Source: JAHFDS01 sp964593795
GTDB taxonomy: Bacteria > Myxococcota_A > Polyangia > JAHFDS01
Reading direction: 5' to 3'
DNA: 64,000 bases
Assembly (NCBI GenBank): GCA_964593795.1
Contig: CAZQJC010000361.1
Span: forward strand, 58,678-122,677
The translations under genes and the position numbers were made by a program. Positions 30,346-37,818 of the stretch are shown piece after piece. Every line of letters begins with the position of its first letter. Positions within the stretch are counted from its first letter, which is position 1. The notes beneath the pieces were generated by a model. The model did no database searches, was not told the DNA's origin, and saw only the letters and a list, made by a program, of their open reading frames with translations.

Positions 30346-33300
30346 CGAAGCCAGGCGCCGTCATGCGCGCCCACGCGACGGCGTCGTGGACGCCGTTGGC
30401 GCGCAGCGTGGCCTCCGCCTCGGCGCGCAGCCGCGCGCCATCGGCGCCGCCGAGCAGCTCTCCGCGCCGCAGCCGCGCGACCGCGACGTGCAGCGTCATC
30501 TCGGCGCACGCGAAGCTTGCGATGGCCTGATCCAGCTCGCGGAGCGCCGCCTCCGGGCTGCCCTCGAGGGAGGCCGCGCCCGCCACCAGCGTGTGCGCCA
30601 GGCCATCGCACCACGGAGCCCGCTGGGCGCGCAGCCGCCGCGCGTCCGCGCGCACCTCGCGCAGCAGGACGCGCCGTCGCGCAGACCCCTGCGACGCCTC
30701 GAGCAGCCGGGTGCGCGCGCGCAGGCCGAGCAACGTCGCGCAGGCGATGTGCACGCGCATGATCATCGAGCGCCGCAGGGCCGCCCAGCGTTCGTCCTCG
30801 CGGCGGCGCAGCCCATCCAGGTCGCCGCGGTAGAGGTCGACGTGCGCGCGCGCGAGGTAGTCGAGCGTGTGCTGCACGTGAAAGCCGCGCTGCGACCAGT
30901 CCTGCATGGCCACGTCGAGCTCGCGCTGCGCCCCCGCTGCGTCGTCGCGCGCGAGCCAGACGGCGTTGCACCACCCGGAACGCATGCTCGTGGTGGCGTA
31001 ACGATCGCCGCGCTCGGCGGCCTCGTGCAGGCGCTCTTGGGTGCGGCGCGCGAGGCGGTGCATGTCGCCGAGGTGGTACAGCGCCCACAGCTCGAAGATC
31101 TTCACGCAGTCGAGCTGCCAGGTCACCCCCCGGCACCGGTTGCGCAGGATGTCCTCGGCCGCTCCCGAGAGCTCGACACCCTCGCGCCAGCGCCCCTCCA
31201 TCACCGCGGCCAGGCAGTGCGCGGCCGCGGTGAGGCCGAGCGCGTTCGGCTCCTGGATCTCCTGCGCCAGCGCCTGCGCCTGGTCGAGCAGCGCGCGCGT
31301 ACGCCGACTCGCGCGCGGCCCGCTCGTCGAGACGAACGCGCCCTCGAGCGCGAGCGCGCGCGCCACGCGGTCCGACTGCCCGAGACGCAGCGCCAGCAGG
31401 AGGTGACGCGTCTGGAAGTCCGCGCCCCGGATGTTGTCGGTCATCGCCAGGCCCGACGCGGCCGACCAGCAGAGGTCGACCCGGGCGCGATCGCTCGCCG
31501 TGACCTCGCTCGGGTCGCGTCGTGCGAATCGCGTCCCGCGCGCGCGCAGGTGCAGCCGGCGCCACAGCAGCGACCGCAGCGCGCCGCCTGGACTGCCCGG
31601 GAGCTGCATGTCGAACGCGTCGAGCACGTCGCGCAGCACGGCCACGCCCTCGTCGACGTGGCCACTGACGAGGAGCTGCTCGGCCGCTTGCCGCAAGAGC
31701 TCGAGGCCGAGCGCGCGCGGGGCCCCGTGCGCCGCCTCCTGGTAGGCCGCGGCCGCCTGCCGGCCACGCCCGGCGTTCGCGAGCGCGCCCGCGAGCGCGA
31801 TGCGCAGCTCGCGCTCGTCCGCGGAACCCGGCTCGCGCAACTCCAGCGCGAGGGCGTACAGGCTCGCCGCGTGCTCGAACGCCAGCGCCTCGGCGGCCCG
31901 TGCCGCGCCGAGCGCCGCGTGGTGCGCCGCGCGCGCGTGGTGGCCGGCGCCGCGCCAGTGCAGGGCCAGCGCCTGGGGCTCCGCGAGGCCGCTCGCCTCG
32001 AGCGCGAGCGCGAGCCGCTCGTGGCAGCGACGCCGCCCCACCTCGTCGAGGTGGACGAGCACCGCCTCGCGCACCCGGTCGTGGTAGGGCTCGACGAGGT
32101 CGAGGGTCCGGCTGCCGCTCGCCCGCACGAAGTTGGCCACTCGCAGCAGCGAGACCTGGCGCATCAGCGCCGGGAGCTCCAGATCCGCGGCGCGCGCGAT
32201 GACCTGGAGCGAGGTCGGGGCGCCCGAGACGGCGACGAGGTAGAGCACCTGGCGCGCGGCCGCGTCGAGCCAGCAGATGCGCTGCCACAGCGCGTCGTCC
32301 AGGCTGGCCTGCGTGACCTGGCTCCTGGGCGCCACCGCGAGGTGTCGCACCAGCTCGTCGATGAAGAGCGGGTGGCCGGCAGCCTCGCGGGCGATGGCAG
32401 CGCTCACGTGCGCGAGATCGGGGTGCGAGTCGAGCGCTCGCACGAGCAGCACCTGCGCGAGCTCGGAGGCCTGCTCGGGCGGGAGCCCGCCCAGCTCGAC
32501 GCGGCGAACGGCCCCCTCGAGGCGCTTCGGGTCGAGCCCAGTCGGTCGGGTGGTGGCGAGGACGAGGATGCCCGGCGCGTCCGGGGGCCGCAGCAGTGCG
32601 GCCAGCAGCGCGAGGCTGTCGGCGTCCGCCCACTGCAGATCATCGATCGCCAGCACGACGCGCCGTCGCACCGACATCCGCACGAGGAGCTCCCGGAAGG
32701 CCGCGAACACCTGCTTGCGCAGCTCCTGGGCATCGGCGACCTGCGTGGGCGCGAAGTCGGTCGCCAGCGCGCGCACGCGCCGCAGCACCGGGAACACCTG
32801 CGCGAGCAGGCCGGCGCCGGGCGGCACGACCGCCGCCACCTCGGCGTCCGGCAGACTCGCCAACCGCTGGCTGAGCTCGTCGATGCAGCCGTCGAACGCC
32901 TTGTAGGGCACGGACTCGCGCTCGTAGCAGCGGCCGCGCAGGAGCACGACGCCGGGGTCCTGTGCCGAGAGTCGCTCGGTGAACTCGCGCACGAGCGCAC
33001 TCTTGCCCACGCCCGAGGCGCCGGCGATGAGCACGGTGGCGGGCTCGCGCCCGGCCACGAGCGCGGCGTAGGCCTGCTCGAGCGTGGCGAGCTCCTCTTG
33101 CCGCCCCAGGAAGGCGGGGGTCTGCGTGCACGTCACCCCGCGCGCCTGCTCGGAGGTCGGCTCCACGCCCAGGCGACGTAGCACCGCAGCGCCCGACGGC
33201 CGCTCGGCCGGCTCGAAGCGCAGGAGCTCCATGCACAGCGCGTCGAGGTCGAGCGGCACGGAGGCGACGCTGCTCGGCGCACGCGGCGCATGGCGCTGCT

Positions 33301-34159
33301 TGTCGAGCATTATCTCGAGCGGATTTCCCTGGTGCGGGGCCACGCCGGTGAGCGCCTCGTAGAGCATGACGCCGAACGCGTACCAGTCCGCAGCGGTCCC
33401 CGCAGGTCGGGCCGCGGCCTGCTCGGGCGCCATGTAGCGTGGCGTGCCGACGATCGCGTGTGGGGTCTCTTGCGCACCGTACGCATCGGTGACGAGCCCG
33501 AAGTCGAGCAGGACCACCCGCCCCTCCGGCGTGACCCTCGTGTTCGAGGGCTTGACGTCCCGGTGCACCTTTCCGGCGGCATGGAGCGCGTAGAGGCCGC
33601 GCCCGAGCTGCGCGAGGGCATCGCGCAGCCGGGTCTCGTCGAACGCCCCGGTCACGCGCACCACCGGCGCGCCCTCGTCCAGCTGCGGGTCCGACGAGCC
33701 GGCCAGCGTGCTCGCCATCGCCGGCTGGTCCGCGATCAGCGCGGTGACGGCCGGGACCCCGTCCGCGGTGCTCGGCGTGATGCACTCCCGCGGCGGCCTT
33801 GCCTCGCCACCGCGCACGTACGTGAGCAGGTCGCTCCCCTCCAGGAGCTCCATCGTGAAGAACCACTGACCGCCCTCCTCGAACAGGTCGCCGAGCCGGA
33901 CCAGGTTCGGATGGTCGAGGGCGGCCAGCGTGCGGAACTCGTTCTTGAAGGCGAGCAGGTTATCCGCGGCCAGCCGGCGCAGGGTCTTGAGCGCTACCCG
34001 GGCTCCGCTCTCCTGGTCAACCGCCTCGTACACGGTCCCCATGCCACCCATGCCGAGCAAGCGGAGGCCGCGGAATCGATCGCTTCGGAGGCCGCGCGGC
34101 GCGGCCTGCCCGCCCCCCTCGTCATCGACACTTGGCTTGATCGCCACCGTGGATCGCAC
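30335..34159 (-). CDS. Ser/Thr protein kinase fused to AAA ATPase and TPR region (kinase 4)
   Basis: A protein of up to 1274 residues. Starts at GTG 34159 and GTG 34147 are in frame; the latter fits a predicted promoter start at 34152. Kinase domain at about 28-315: GMGGMGTVYEA, ALKTL, HRDVKPSN (about 196), DFG, APEQ. AAA domain: Walker A GASGVGKSA (about 381), Walker B LAIDDLQWAD. The rest is TPR-like helices, with a MALTEK-free, arginine-rich composition like its paralogues. All kinase catalytic residues are present. It faces kinase 3 tail to tail with overlapping ends and is divergent from the PilZ-like gene at 34350, sharing its dyad region. Confidence 0.92.
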   Translation of the reverse strand: MRSTVAIKPSVDDEGGGQAAPRGLRSDRFRGLRLLGMGGMGTVYEAVDQESGARVALKTLRRLAADNLLAFKNEFRTLAALDHPNLVRLGDLFEEGGQWFFTMELLEGSDLLTYVRGGEARPPRECITPSTADGVPAVTALIADQPAMASTLAGSSDPQLDEGAPVVRVTGAFDETRLRDALAQLGRGLYALHAAGKVHRDVKPSNTRVTPEGRVVLLDFGLVTDAYGAQETPHAIVGTPRYMAPEQAAARPAGTAADWYAFGVMLYEALTGVAPHQGNPLEIMLDKQRHAPRAPSSVASVPLDLDALCMELLRFEPAERPSGAAVLRRLGVEPTSEQARGVTCTQTPAFLGRQEELATLEQAYAALVAGREPATVLIAGASGVGKSALVREFTERLSAQDPGVVLLRGRCYERESVPYKAFDGCIDELSQRLASLPDAEVAAVVPPGAGLLAQVFPVLRRVRALATDFAPTQVADAQELRKQVFAAFRELLVRMSVRRRVVLAIDDLQWADADSLALLAALLRPPDAPGILVLATTRPTGLDPKRLEGAVRRVELGGLPPEQASELAQVLLVRALDSHPDLAHVSAAIAREAAGHPLFIDELVRHLAVAPRSQVTQASLDDALWQRICWLDAAARQVLYLVAVSGAPTSLQVIARAADLELPALMRQVSLLRVANFVRASGSRTLDLVEPYHDRVREAVLVHLDEVGRRRCHERLALALEASGLAEPQALALHWRGAGHHARAAHHAALGAARAAEALAFEHAASLYALALELREPGSADERELRIALAGALANAGRGRQAAAAYQEAAHGAPRALGLELLRQAAEQLLVSGHVDEGVAVLRDVLDAFDMQLPGSPGGALRSLLWRRLHLRARGTRFARRDPSEVTASDRARVDLCWSAASGLAMTDNIRGADFQTRHLLLALRLGQSDRVARALALEGAFVSTSGPRASRRTRALLDQAQALAQEIQEPNALGLTAAAHCLAAVMEGRWREGVELSGAAEDILRNRCRGVTWQLDCVKIFELWALYHLGDMHRLARRTQERLHEAAERGDRYATTSMRSGWCNAVWLARDDAAGAQRELDVAMQDWSQRGFHVQHTLDYLARAHVDLYRGDLDGLRRREDERWAALRRSMIMRVHIACATLLGLRARTRLLEASQGSARRRVLLREVRADARRLRAQRAPWCDGLAHTLVAGAASLEGSPEAALRELDQAIASFACAEMTLHVAVARLRRGELLGGADGARLRAEAEATLRANGVHDAVAWARMTAPGFATP

Positions 34160-34162
34160 TGT

Positions 34163-34178
34163 TGCACGAGCCGGACCG
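34163..34178 (-). promoter_or_regulatory. Possible sigma-54 promoter for kinase 4
   Basis: On the minus strand CGGTCCGGCTCGTGCA keeps GG and GC at the sigma-54 spacing but misses several flanking consensus bases. Its -24 end is 59 bp from the centre of the nearer dyad (34237), the same distance seen on the plus side of this divergent region. The predicted start (34152) would require translation from GTG 34147. Confidence 0.4.
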
Positions 34179-34229
34179 GCACGTGGCGGCGAGCATGGCC
34201 ACGCGGTTCCGACGAGGCTCGAGTCCCGA

Positions 34230-34266
34230 TGCGCGAGCCGCGCGAGGTGCTTGCGCGATCAGCGCA
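34230..34266. promoter_or_regulatory. Two 15-bp dyads in a divergent promoter region (cluster 2)
   Basis: TGCGCGAGCCGCGCG (34230-34244) and TGCGCGATCAGCGCA (34252-34266), centres 22 bp apart. The right-hand centre is 59 bp from the plus-strand sigma-54 promoter at 34318; the left-hand centre is 59 bp from a weaker minus-strand match. Confidence 0.7.
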
Positions 34267-34317
34267 GCGCGCTGCGGGCCGTCTCGTGACGCGCACGGGA
34301 TCTCGGCACTTCCTTGC

Positions 34318-34333
34318 TGGCACGACGGTTGCT
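34318..34333 (+). promoter_or_regulatory. Consensus-perfect sigma-54 promoter
   Basis: TGGCACGACGGTTGCT matches every fixed base of TGGCACGNNNNTTGCW. The predicted start near 34344 is six bases before the ATG at 34350. Confidence 0.85.
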
Positions 34334-34349
34334 GCGCTCGCTCGATGTG

Positions 34350-34844
34350 ATGACCAGAACAGCCAGGGCGAGAGTCAGGAGACCCGTTGGCCGTGACTTC
34401 CTCGAGCAGGACGACATCGCGACCCGTTCGCTCCTCGTGGGCGAGGTGGGTGGCGCGGGCGGCGCCGAGGTGGAGGAGCTGTGGTGCGATCTGACGCCAG
34501 ATCGAGCGCGCAAACCGCACGAGTTCCCGGTGGAGTACCAGCTCGGAACGGACGCACCGCACCTGGCGCGCACCGACAGCATCGGGCGCTGCAGCTTCGT
34601 CCTCGCCACGGGCCGCCGCAACGAGGCGCCCCTGCGGCGCGGCTCGATCTGGTTCGACGTCAGCGGCCGGCGCGTGCGCCTCGATGGGTTCGTCGCCTCG
34701 AGCGCTCCAGCGGAGCTCGACCAGGAAGGCCGCCTGAGGGTCGGCGCGCGACTCGTGTTCGAGTTCGACGGGCCCTCCTCGACCATCGCGGCGCTCTTGT
34801 TCGGTGACCGGCTCACGGGCGCCGACGCCGAGGCAGTCCGTTGA
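34350..34844 (+). CDS. PilZ-like hypothetical protein (paralogue of 49104-49613)
   Basis: A 164-residue protein from ATG 34350. It shares conserved blocks with the gene at 49104: FLEQDD near the N-terminus, DLTPDRA, VEYQLG, PHL.RT.S.GR, RGSIW.DV and RR.RL.G. The C-terminal half alternates short strands and may be a diverged PilZ barrel, but no ligand motif is evident and the family is not recognised. It has the best sigma-54 promoter in the window and is followed directly by a PilZ gene, whose TTG start is 35 bp after this stop, so the two are likely one operon. Probably cytoplasmic. Confidence 0.7.
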   Translation: MTRTARARVRRPVGRDFLEQDDIATRSLLVGEVGGAGGAEVEELWCDLTPDRARKPHEFPVEYQLGTDAPHLARTDSIGRCSFVLATGRRNEAPLRRGSIWFDVSGRRVRLDGFVASSAPAELDQEGRLRVGARLVFEFDGPSSTIAALLFGDRLTGADAEAVR

Positions 34845-34879
34845 CCTCACCCACGAACCACACCCGCCAGGAGGGGACC

Positions 34880-35440
34880 TTGCTGAGCAAGATCGTCAAG
34901 AAGTTCGCCGAGCCTCGGGAGTCCAGGTCCGCCGCCGGTACGCGGGCCAAGCCGACCGTGGAGATCACCGCCTCGACCAGCGCGGCTTCGGAGCTGCTCG
35001 GGACCATCTTCGAGCACCTCGAGCTCCGTATGCGGCTCGGCCGCCTGCCTGTCGAGAGCCAGCCTCGGCTCGAGGAGCTCGAGGCGCGCCTCGCGGCCCC
35101 CATGTCGCCCGGTCGATCGCGGCGGTGGAAGCGCTTCGACGTCGCGCTCGCCGCCAGCATCACGTCCGGCGAGCACCGATACCGCAGCGCGGTCCTCGAC
35201 GTCTGCGCGGGCGGCTTCCGGATCCGCGCGGTCGAGCGGCTCGTGCTCGGAGCGCCCGTCCGCGTCGAGGTCCTGACTGCGGACGGGACGACCTACTGCT
35301 TCGGATGCCGCGTGCAGTGGATCGACGGGGCGAGGAAGGTGGCGGGCCTTCACCTGTGCGGGGTGCCCTGCCCTGCGATGCGCCAGCGGTCCGCCGCCTC
35401 GGCGGCGTTCGCGAGAACCGCATCGCGCACGGTTGCTTGA
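34880..35440 (+). CDS. PilZ domain protein (paralogue of 780-1301)
   Basis: A 186-residue protein. TTG 34880 is chosen because GGAGGGG lies five bases upstream and the product then begins LLSKIVKKFA, aligning with MLSKIIRAFA of its paralogue; a TTG at 34841 overlapping the previous stop is a less likely alternative. The PilZ domain is at about residues 80-165, with RRWKR (RxxxR). The second motif reads DVCAGG, where Cys replaces the usual Ser of DxSxGG. Cyclic di-GMP binding is therefore likely but not certain. Co-transcribed with the PilZ-like gene upstream. Its 3' end overlaps the first dyad of the next promoter. Confidence 0.78.
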   Translation: MLSKIVKKFAEPRESRSAAGTRAKPTVEITASTSAASELLGTIFEHLELRMRLGRLPVESQPRLEELEARLAAPMSPGRSRRWKRFDVALAASITSGEHRYRSAVLDVCAGGFRIRAVERLVLGAPVRVEVLTADGTTYCFGCRVQWIDGARKVAGLHLCGVPCPAMRQRSAASAAFARTASRTVA

Positions 35441-35467
35441 TTCGCGCAGCGATGCGCGATTGACGCA
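35434..35467. promoter_or_regulatory. Two 15-bp dyads, candidate activator sites (cluster 3)
   Basis: TGCTTGATTCGCGCA (35434-35448) and TGCGCGATTGACGCA (35453-35467), centres 19 bp apart. The second is identical to a site at 49002. Its centre is 51 bp from the sigma-54 match at 35511. The first dyad overlaps the end of the PilZ gene. Confidence 0.65.
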
Positions 35468-35510
35468 CGCCTCGACCGGCGCAAGCCGCTGATTCCAGGA
35501 AAATTCGACC

Positions 35511-35526
35511 CGGCATGAACTCTGCT
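35511..35526 (+). promoter_or_regulatory. sigma-54 promoter for the desaturase gene
   Basis: CGGCATGAACTCTGCT keeps GG and GC in register with three mismatches to the fixed consensus. The predicted start near 35537 is four bases before GTG 35541, which helps choose that start. Confidence 0.5.
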
Positions 35527-35540
35527 TGCATTGGGATGGA

Positions 35541-36380
35541 GTGCAACCAGGCCTGCATCGCGCTGGGCCGACCCTCGCGCTGACGACCGGGGGGATCGGG
35601 ATCTTCGGGCTCACCCTCTGGCTGACCCTGCGGGGTGACCTACCGGTGAGCGCGCAGCTCGTGATGGCGACGCTGGCGCTCTACCTCATGTTCACCGTCG
35701 CACACGAGTCCGTGCACCGAAACACGAGCCCTGAGGGACGCCTCGACGAGGTCCTGGGGCGAATCGCGTCGCTGCTCCTCCTGTTCCCGTTTCCGGCCTT
35801 CCGGGTGGTCCACCTCGAGCACCACCGGCACACGAATCACGATCCCGAGGACCCCGATGCCTGGAGCGCCCGGGGACCGCGCTGGCTGCTGCCCCTGCGC
35901 TGGCTGACCCAGGATCTCTACTACTACCCTGCCTATCTGCGCCTGGAGCGCCCGCTCGGCGAGCGGCTCGAGACCGCCGTGTGGGCGCTGCTTCTTCCTT
36001 CCATCGTGGTGTACGTCGGCTGGATGGGATCGAGCGCGGTGTGGACGTCGTGGGTGATCCCCCAGCGCCTGACGGTGTTCCTGCTGGCCATCCTGTTCGA
36101 CTACCTGCCGCACCGTCCGCACCACCCGATTCGCACCCACTCCCCGTACGCGGCCACGCGGGTCTTCGACCGAGCCTGGCTGACGCCCCTCCTGCTCGGC
36201 CAGAACTACCACCTCATCCACCATCTCTGGCCGCGCGTGCCCTTCCACCATTACACGCGCCTGTGGCGTGCGAGGCGTGGCGACCTCGCGGCGCACCAGG
36301 CCGTGCTGCTCCGGCGCGCCGCGGCGAAGCCGTCGAACGACCTCGAGCCTGGAGCCGCAAGTCCAGATCGAATAATCTGA
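35541..36380 (+). CDS. Membrane fatty-acid desaturase-like di-iron protein
   Basis: A 279-residue integral membrane protein. The histidine boxes of the desaturase/hydroxylase superfamily are present: HESVH (about 54), HLEHHRHTNH (about 90) and HLIHH (about 223), with four hydrophobic spans around them. These histidines bind two irons for O2-dependent desaturation or hydroxylation of lipids or carotenoids; the substrate is not evident. GTG 35541 is preferred over TTG 35526 because the latter lies inside the sigma-54 promoter. The phosphatase pair follows 38 bp downstream behind another sigma-54 site. A link between membrane fluidity and the signalling genes is inference from position. Confidence 0.82.
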   Translation: MQPGLHRAGPTLALTTGGIGIFGLTLWLTLRGDLPVSAQLVMATLALYLMFTVAHESVHRNTSPEGRLDEVLGRIASLLLLFPFPAFRVVHLEHHRHTNHDPEDPDAWSARGPRWLLPLRWLTQDLYYYPAYLRLERPLGERLETAVWALLLPSIVVYVGWMGSSAVWTSWVIPQRLTVFLLAILFDYLPHRPHHPIRTHSPYAATRVFDRAWLTPLLLGQNYHLIHHLWPRVPFHHYTRLWRARRGDLAAHQAVLLRRAAAKPSNDLEPGAASPDRII

Positions 36381-36382
36381 TC

Positions 36383-36398
36383 TGGCACAGCGCGTGCT
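36383..36398 (+). promoter_or_regulatory. sigma-54 promoter for phosphatase pair B
   Basis: TGGCACAGCGCGTGCT differs from the consensus at only one or two fixed bases. It begins three bases after the desaturase stop; the predicted start is near 36409, nine bases before ATG 36418. No dyad is seen at the usual upstream distance. Confidence 0.65.
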
Positions 36399-36417
36399 GT
36401 GGTTTCCCGGGACACCG

Positions 36418-37818
36418 ATGCGCGCATCGATTCCCCCCGCCGTACCAGCCTGGCAGCGCGAGATCGACGCTGCCGAGGCCGTCCGAGCGAGCGGCTACGG
36501 GCGCGTCCTCGCGCTGGTCGCCGGCGCAGCCTTCCTGCTCACGCTGACCTGCGGCGGCGATCCGAGGCTGCGCTCGGGGATGCTCCTTGCCGCGAGCGCC
36601 ATCGTCCTCGGCGGCGTCTGGGTGTGGCGCAGCGTCGTCAGGGGACGCTACGGCACCTTCCAGTTCCGCACGTTCGGCGCCATCTGCGGCTTCGGCTCGA
36701 TCGCCATCCAGGCCTATCTCGGCGTGTTCTCCCCGGCGACCATCGCGATCACGCTGGGCCTGTCGTACTGGGGCGCCAGCGACGATCGGGTGGGCGCTCA
36801 CATCGTGTCCCTGAGCGCCATCGGAGGGTATGCGGTCCTCGCGACCTGCACGGCCGCAGGCCTGTTCCCCGACCGCGCGCTCGTGAGCGTCGGCGCCCTC
36901 GGGGCGAGCGAGCGGATGTACTTCGTCCCGCTCGTCTTGCTCGTCTACGTGCTGTCGTTCCAGCAGGCTCGCGCCGCACACACCGCCACGCGCAGGGCGG
37001 TCGAGCGGCTGCACGGGACGCTCATCGCCCTCGAGGAGGCGCAGACCGAGCGCGCCCTCGAGGTCGTGCGGGACCTGCAGCGCTCGATGATCCCGCAGGC
37101 CGCGACGACGAGGCATGCCTGCTTCGAGGTCTGCGGGCGACACGAGGCGGCGCGCAGCAGCGGCGGCGACTGGTGGACCTGCCGTCAGCTCGACAGCGGC
37201 AAGATCCTCGTCGCGATCGGCGCCTCCACCTGCGACGGCCTGCCCGCAGCCCTCCTCACCGCAGCTGCGATGGGCGCCTGCGCGGTCGCGGATCCCGCCC
37301 TCGGCCACCAGATGGATCCCGCCGCCCTGCTCACGCTCATGAACCGCGCGGTGGGCGATGCTGGGCGAGGCGAGTTCAAGATGCGGTGCTTCGTCGGCAT
37401 CCTCGACGCGACGACGCGCACCCTGTGGCACGCCAGCGCGGGGCACGGGCTTCCCTATCTCGTCCGAGCCGCTGGGCAGGGTCATCTCGAGGCGCCGGTC
37501 GGCCCACTCCTGGGTGCCGAGGTGGAGCCGATCTACGTTTCATCCCGCCAACCGCTCGAGGTGAGCGACCTGCTGGTCCTGCACACGGCGGCGACGGCCT
37601 GGACCCGAAACGGCGCCGGCGAGGCCTTCGGCCACGCGCGTTTGCACGCGCTCGCGGCAGCGGGCGCAAGCACGCTCGAAGGCTCCTTGCAGCTTTGCTT
37701 CGACGGCCTCCGGGCATTCGCAAGCCCCGCGCACATCGCCTCCGACCGCTGCATCGTGCTCGCGCGCGTGCGCGCCGAGCCCGGGCGAGACAGCGTGTAC
37801 GGCGAGGGCGGCGCCTGA
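36418..37818 (+). CDS. Degenerate membrane SpoIIE-type pseudophosphatase (pair B)
   Basis: A 466-residue protein with the same layout as the pair A pseudophosphatase: five or six N-terminal membrane segments, a linker, then a SpoIIE fold. The first acid motif is intact (GGDWW, about 250), but GDVxGHG is GASTCDG (about 267) and the TDG motif is TAA. The C-terminal tail (GRDSVYG) resembles that of the pair A member (GRDSVFA), so both descend from one already degenerate ancestor. GTG 36394 is a possible earlier start but lies inside the sigma-54 promoter. Its stop overlaps the ATG of the intact phosphatase by one base. Confidence 0.85.
   Translation: MRASIPPAVPAWQREIDAAEAVRASGYGRVLALVAGAAFLLTLTCGGDPRLRSGMLLAASAIVLGGVWVWRSVVRGRYGTFQFRTFGAICGFGSIAIQAYLGVFSPATIAITLGLSYWGASDDRVGAHIVSLSAIGGYAVLATCTAAGLFPDRALVSVGALGASERMYFVPLVLLVYVLSFQQARAAHTATRRAVERLHGTLIALEEAQTERALEVVRDLQRSMIPQAATTRHACFEVCGRHEAARSSGGDWWTCRQLDSGKILVAIGASTCDGLPAALLTAAAMGACAVADPALGHQMDPAALLTLMNRAVGDAGRGEFKMRCFVGILDATTRTLWHASAGHGLPYLVRAAGQGHLEAPVGPLLGAEVEPIYVSSRQPLEVSDLLVLHTAATAWTRNGAGEAFGHARLHALAAAGASTLEGSLQLCFDGLRAFASPAHIASDRCIVLARVRAEPGRDSVYGEGGA

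Noticed and set aside
28799..33181. A 1460-residue plus-strand open frame across kinases 3 and 4
   Set aside because: It has Ala/Arg/Ser-rich composition typical of an off-frame of high-GC genes and is antisense to kinase 4.
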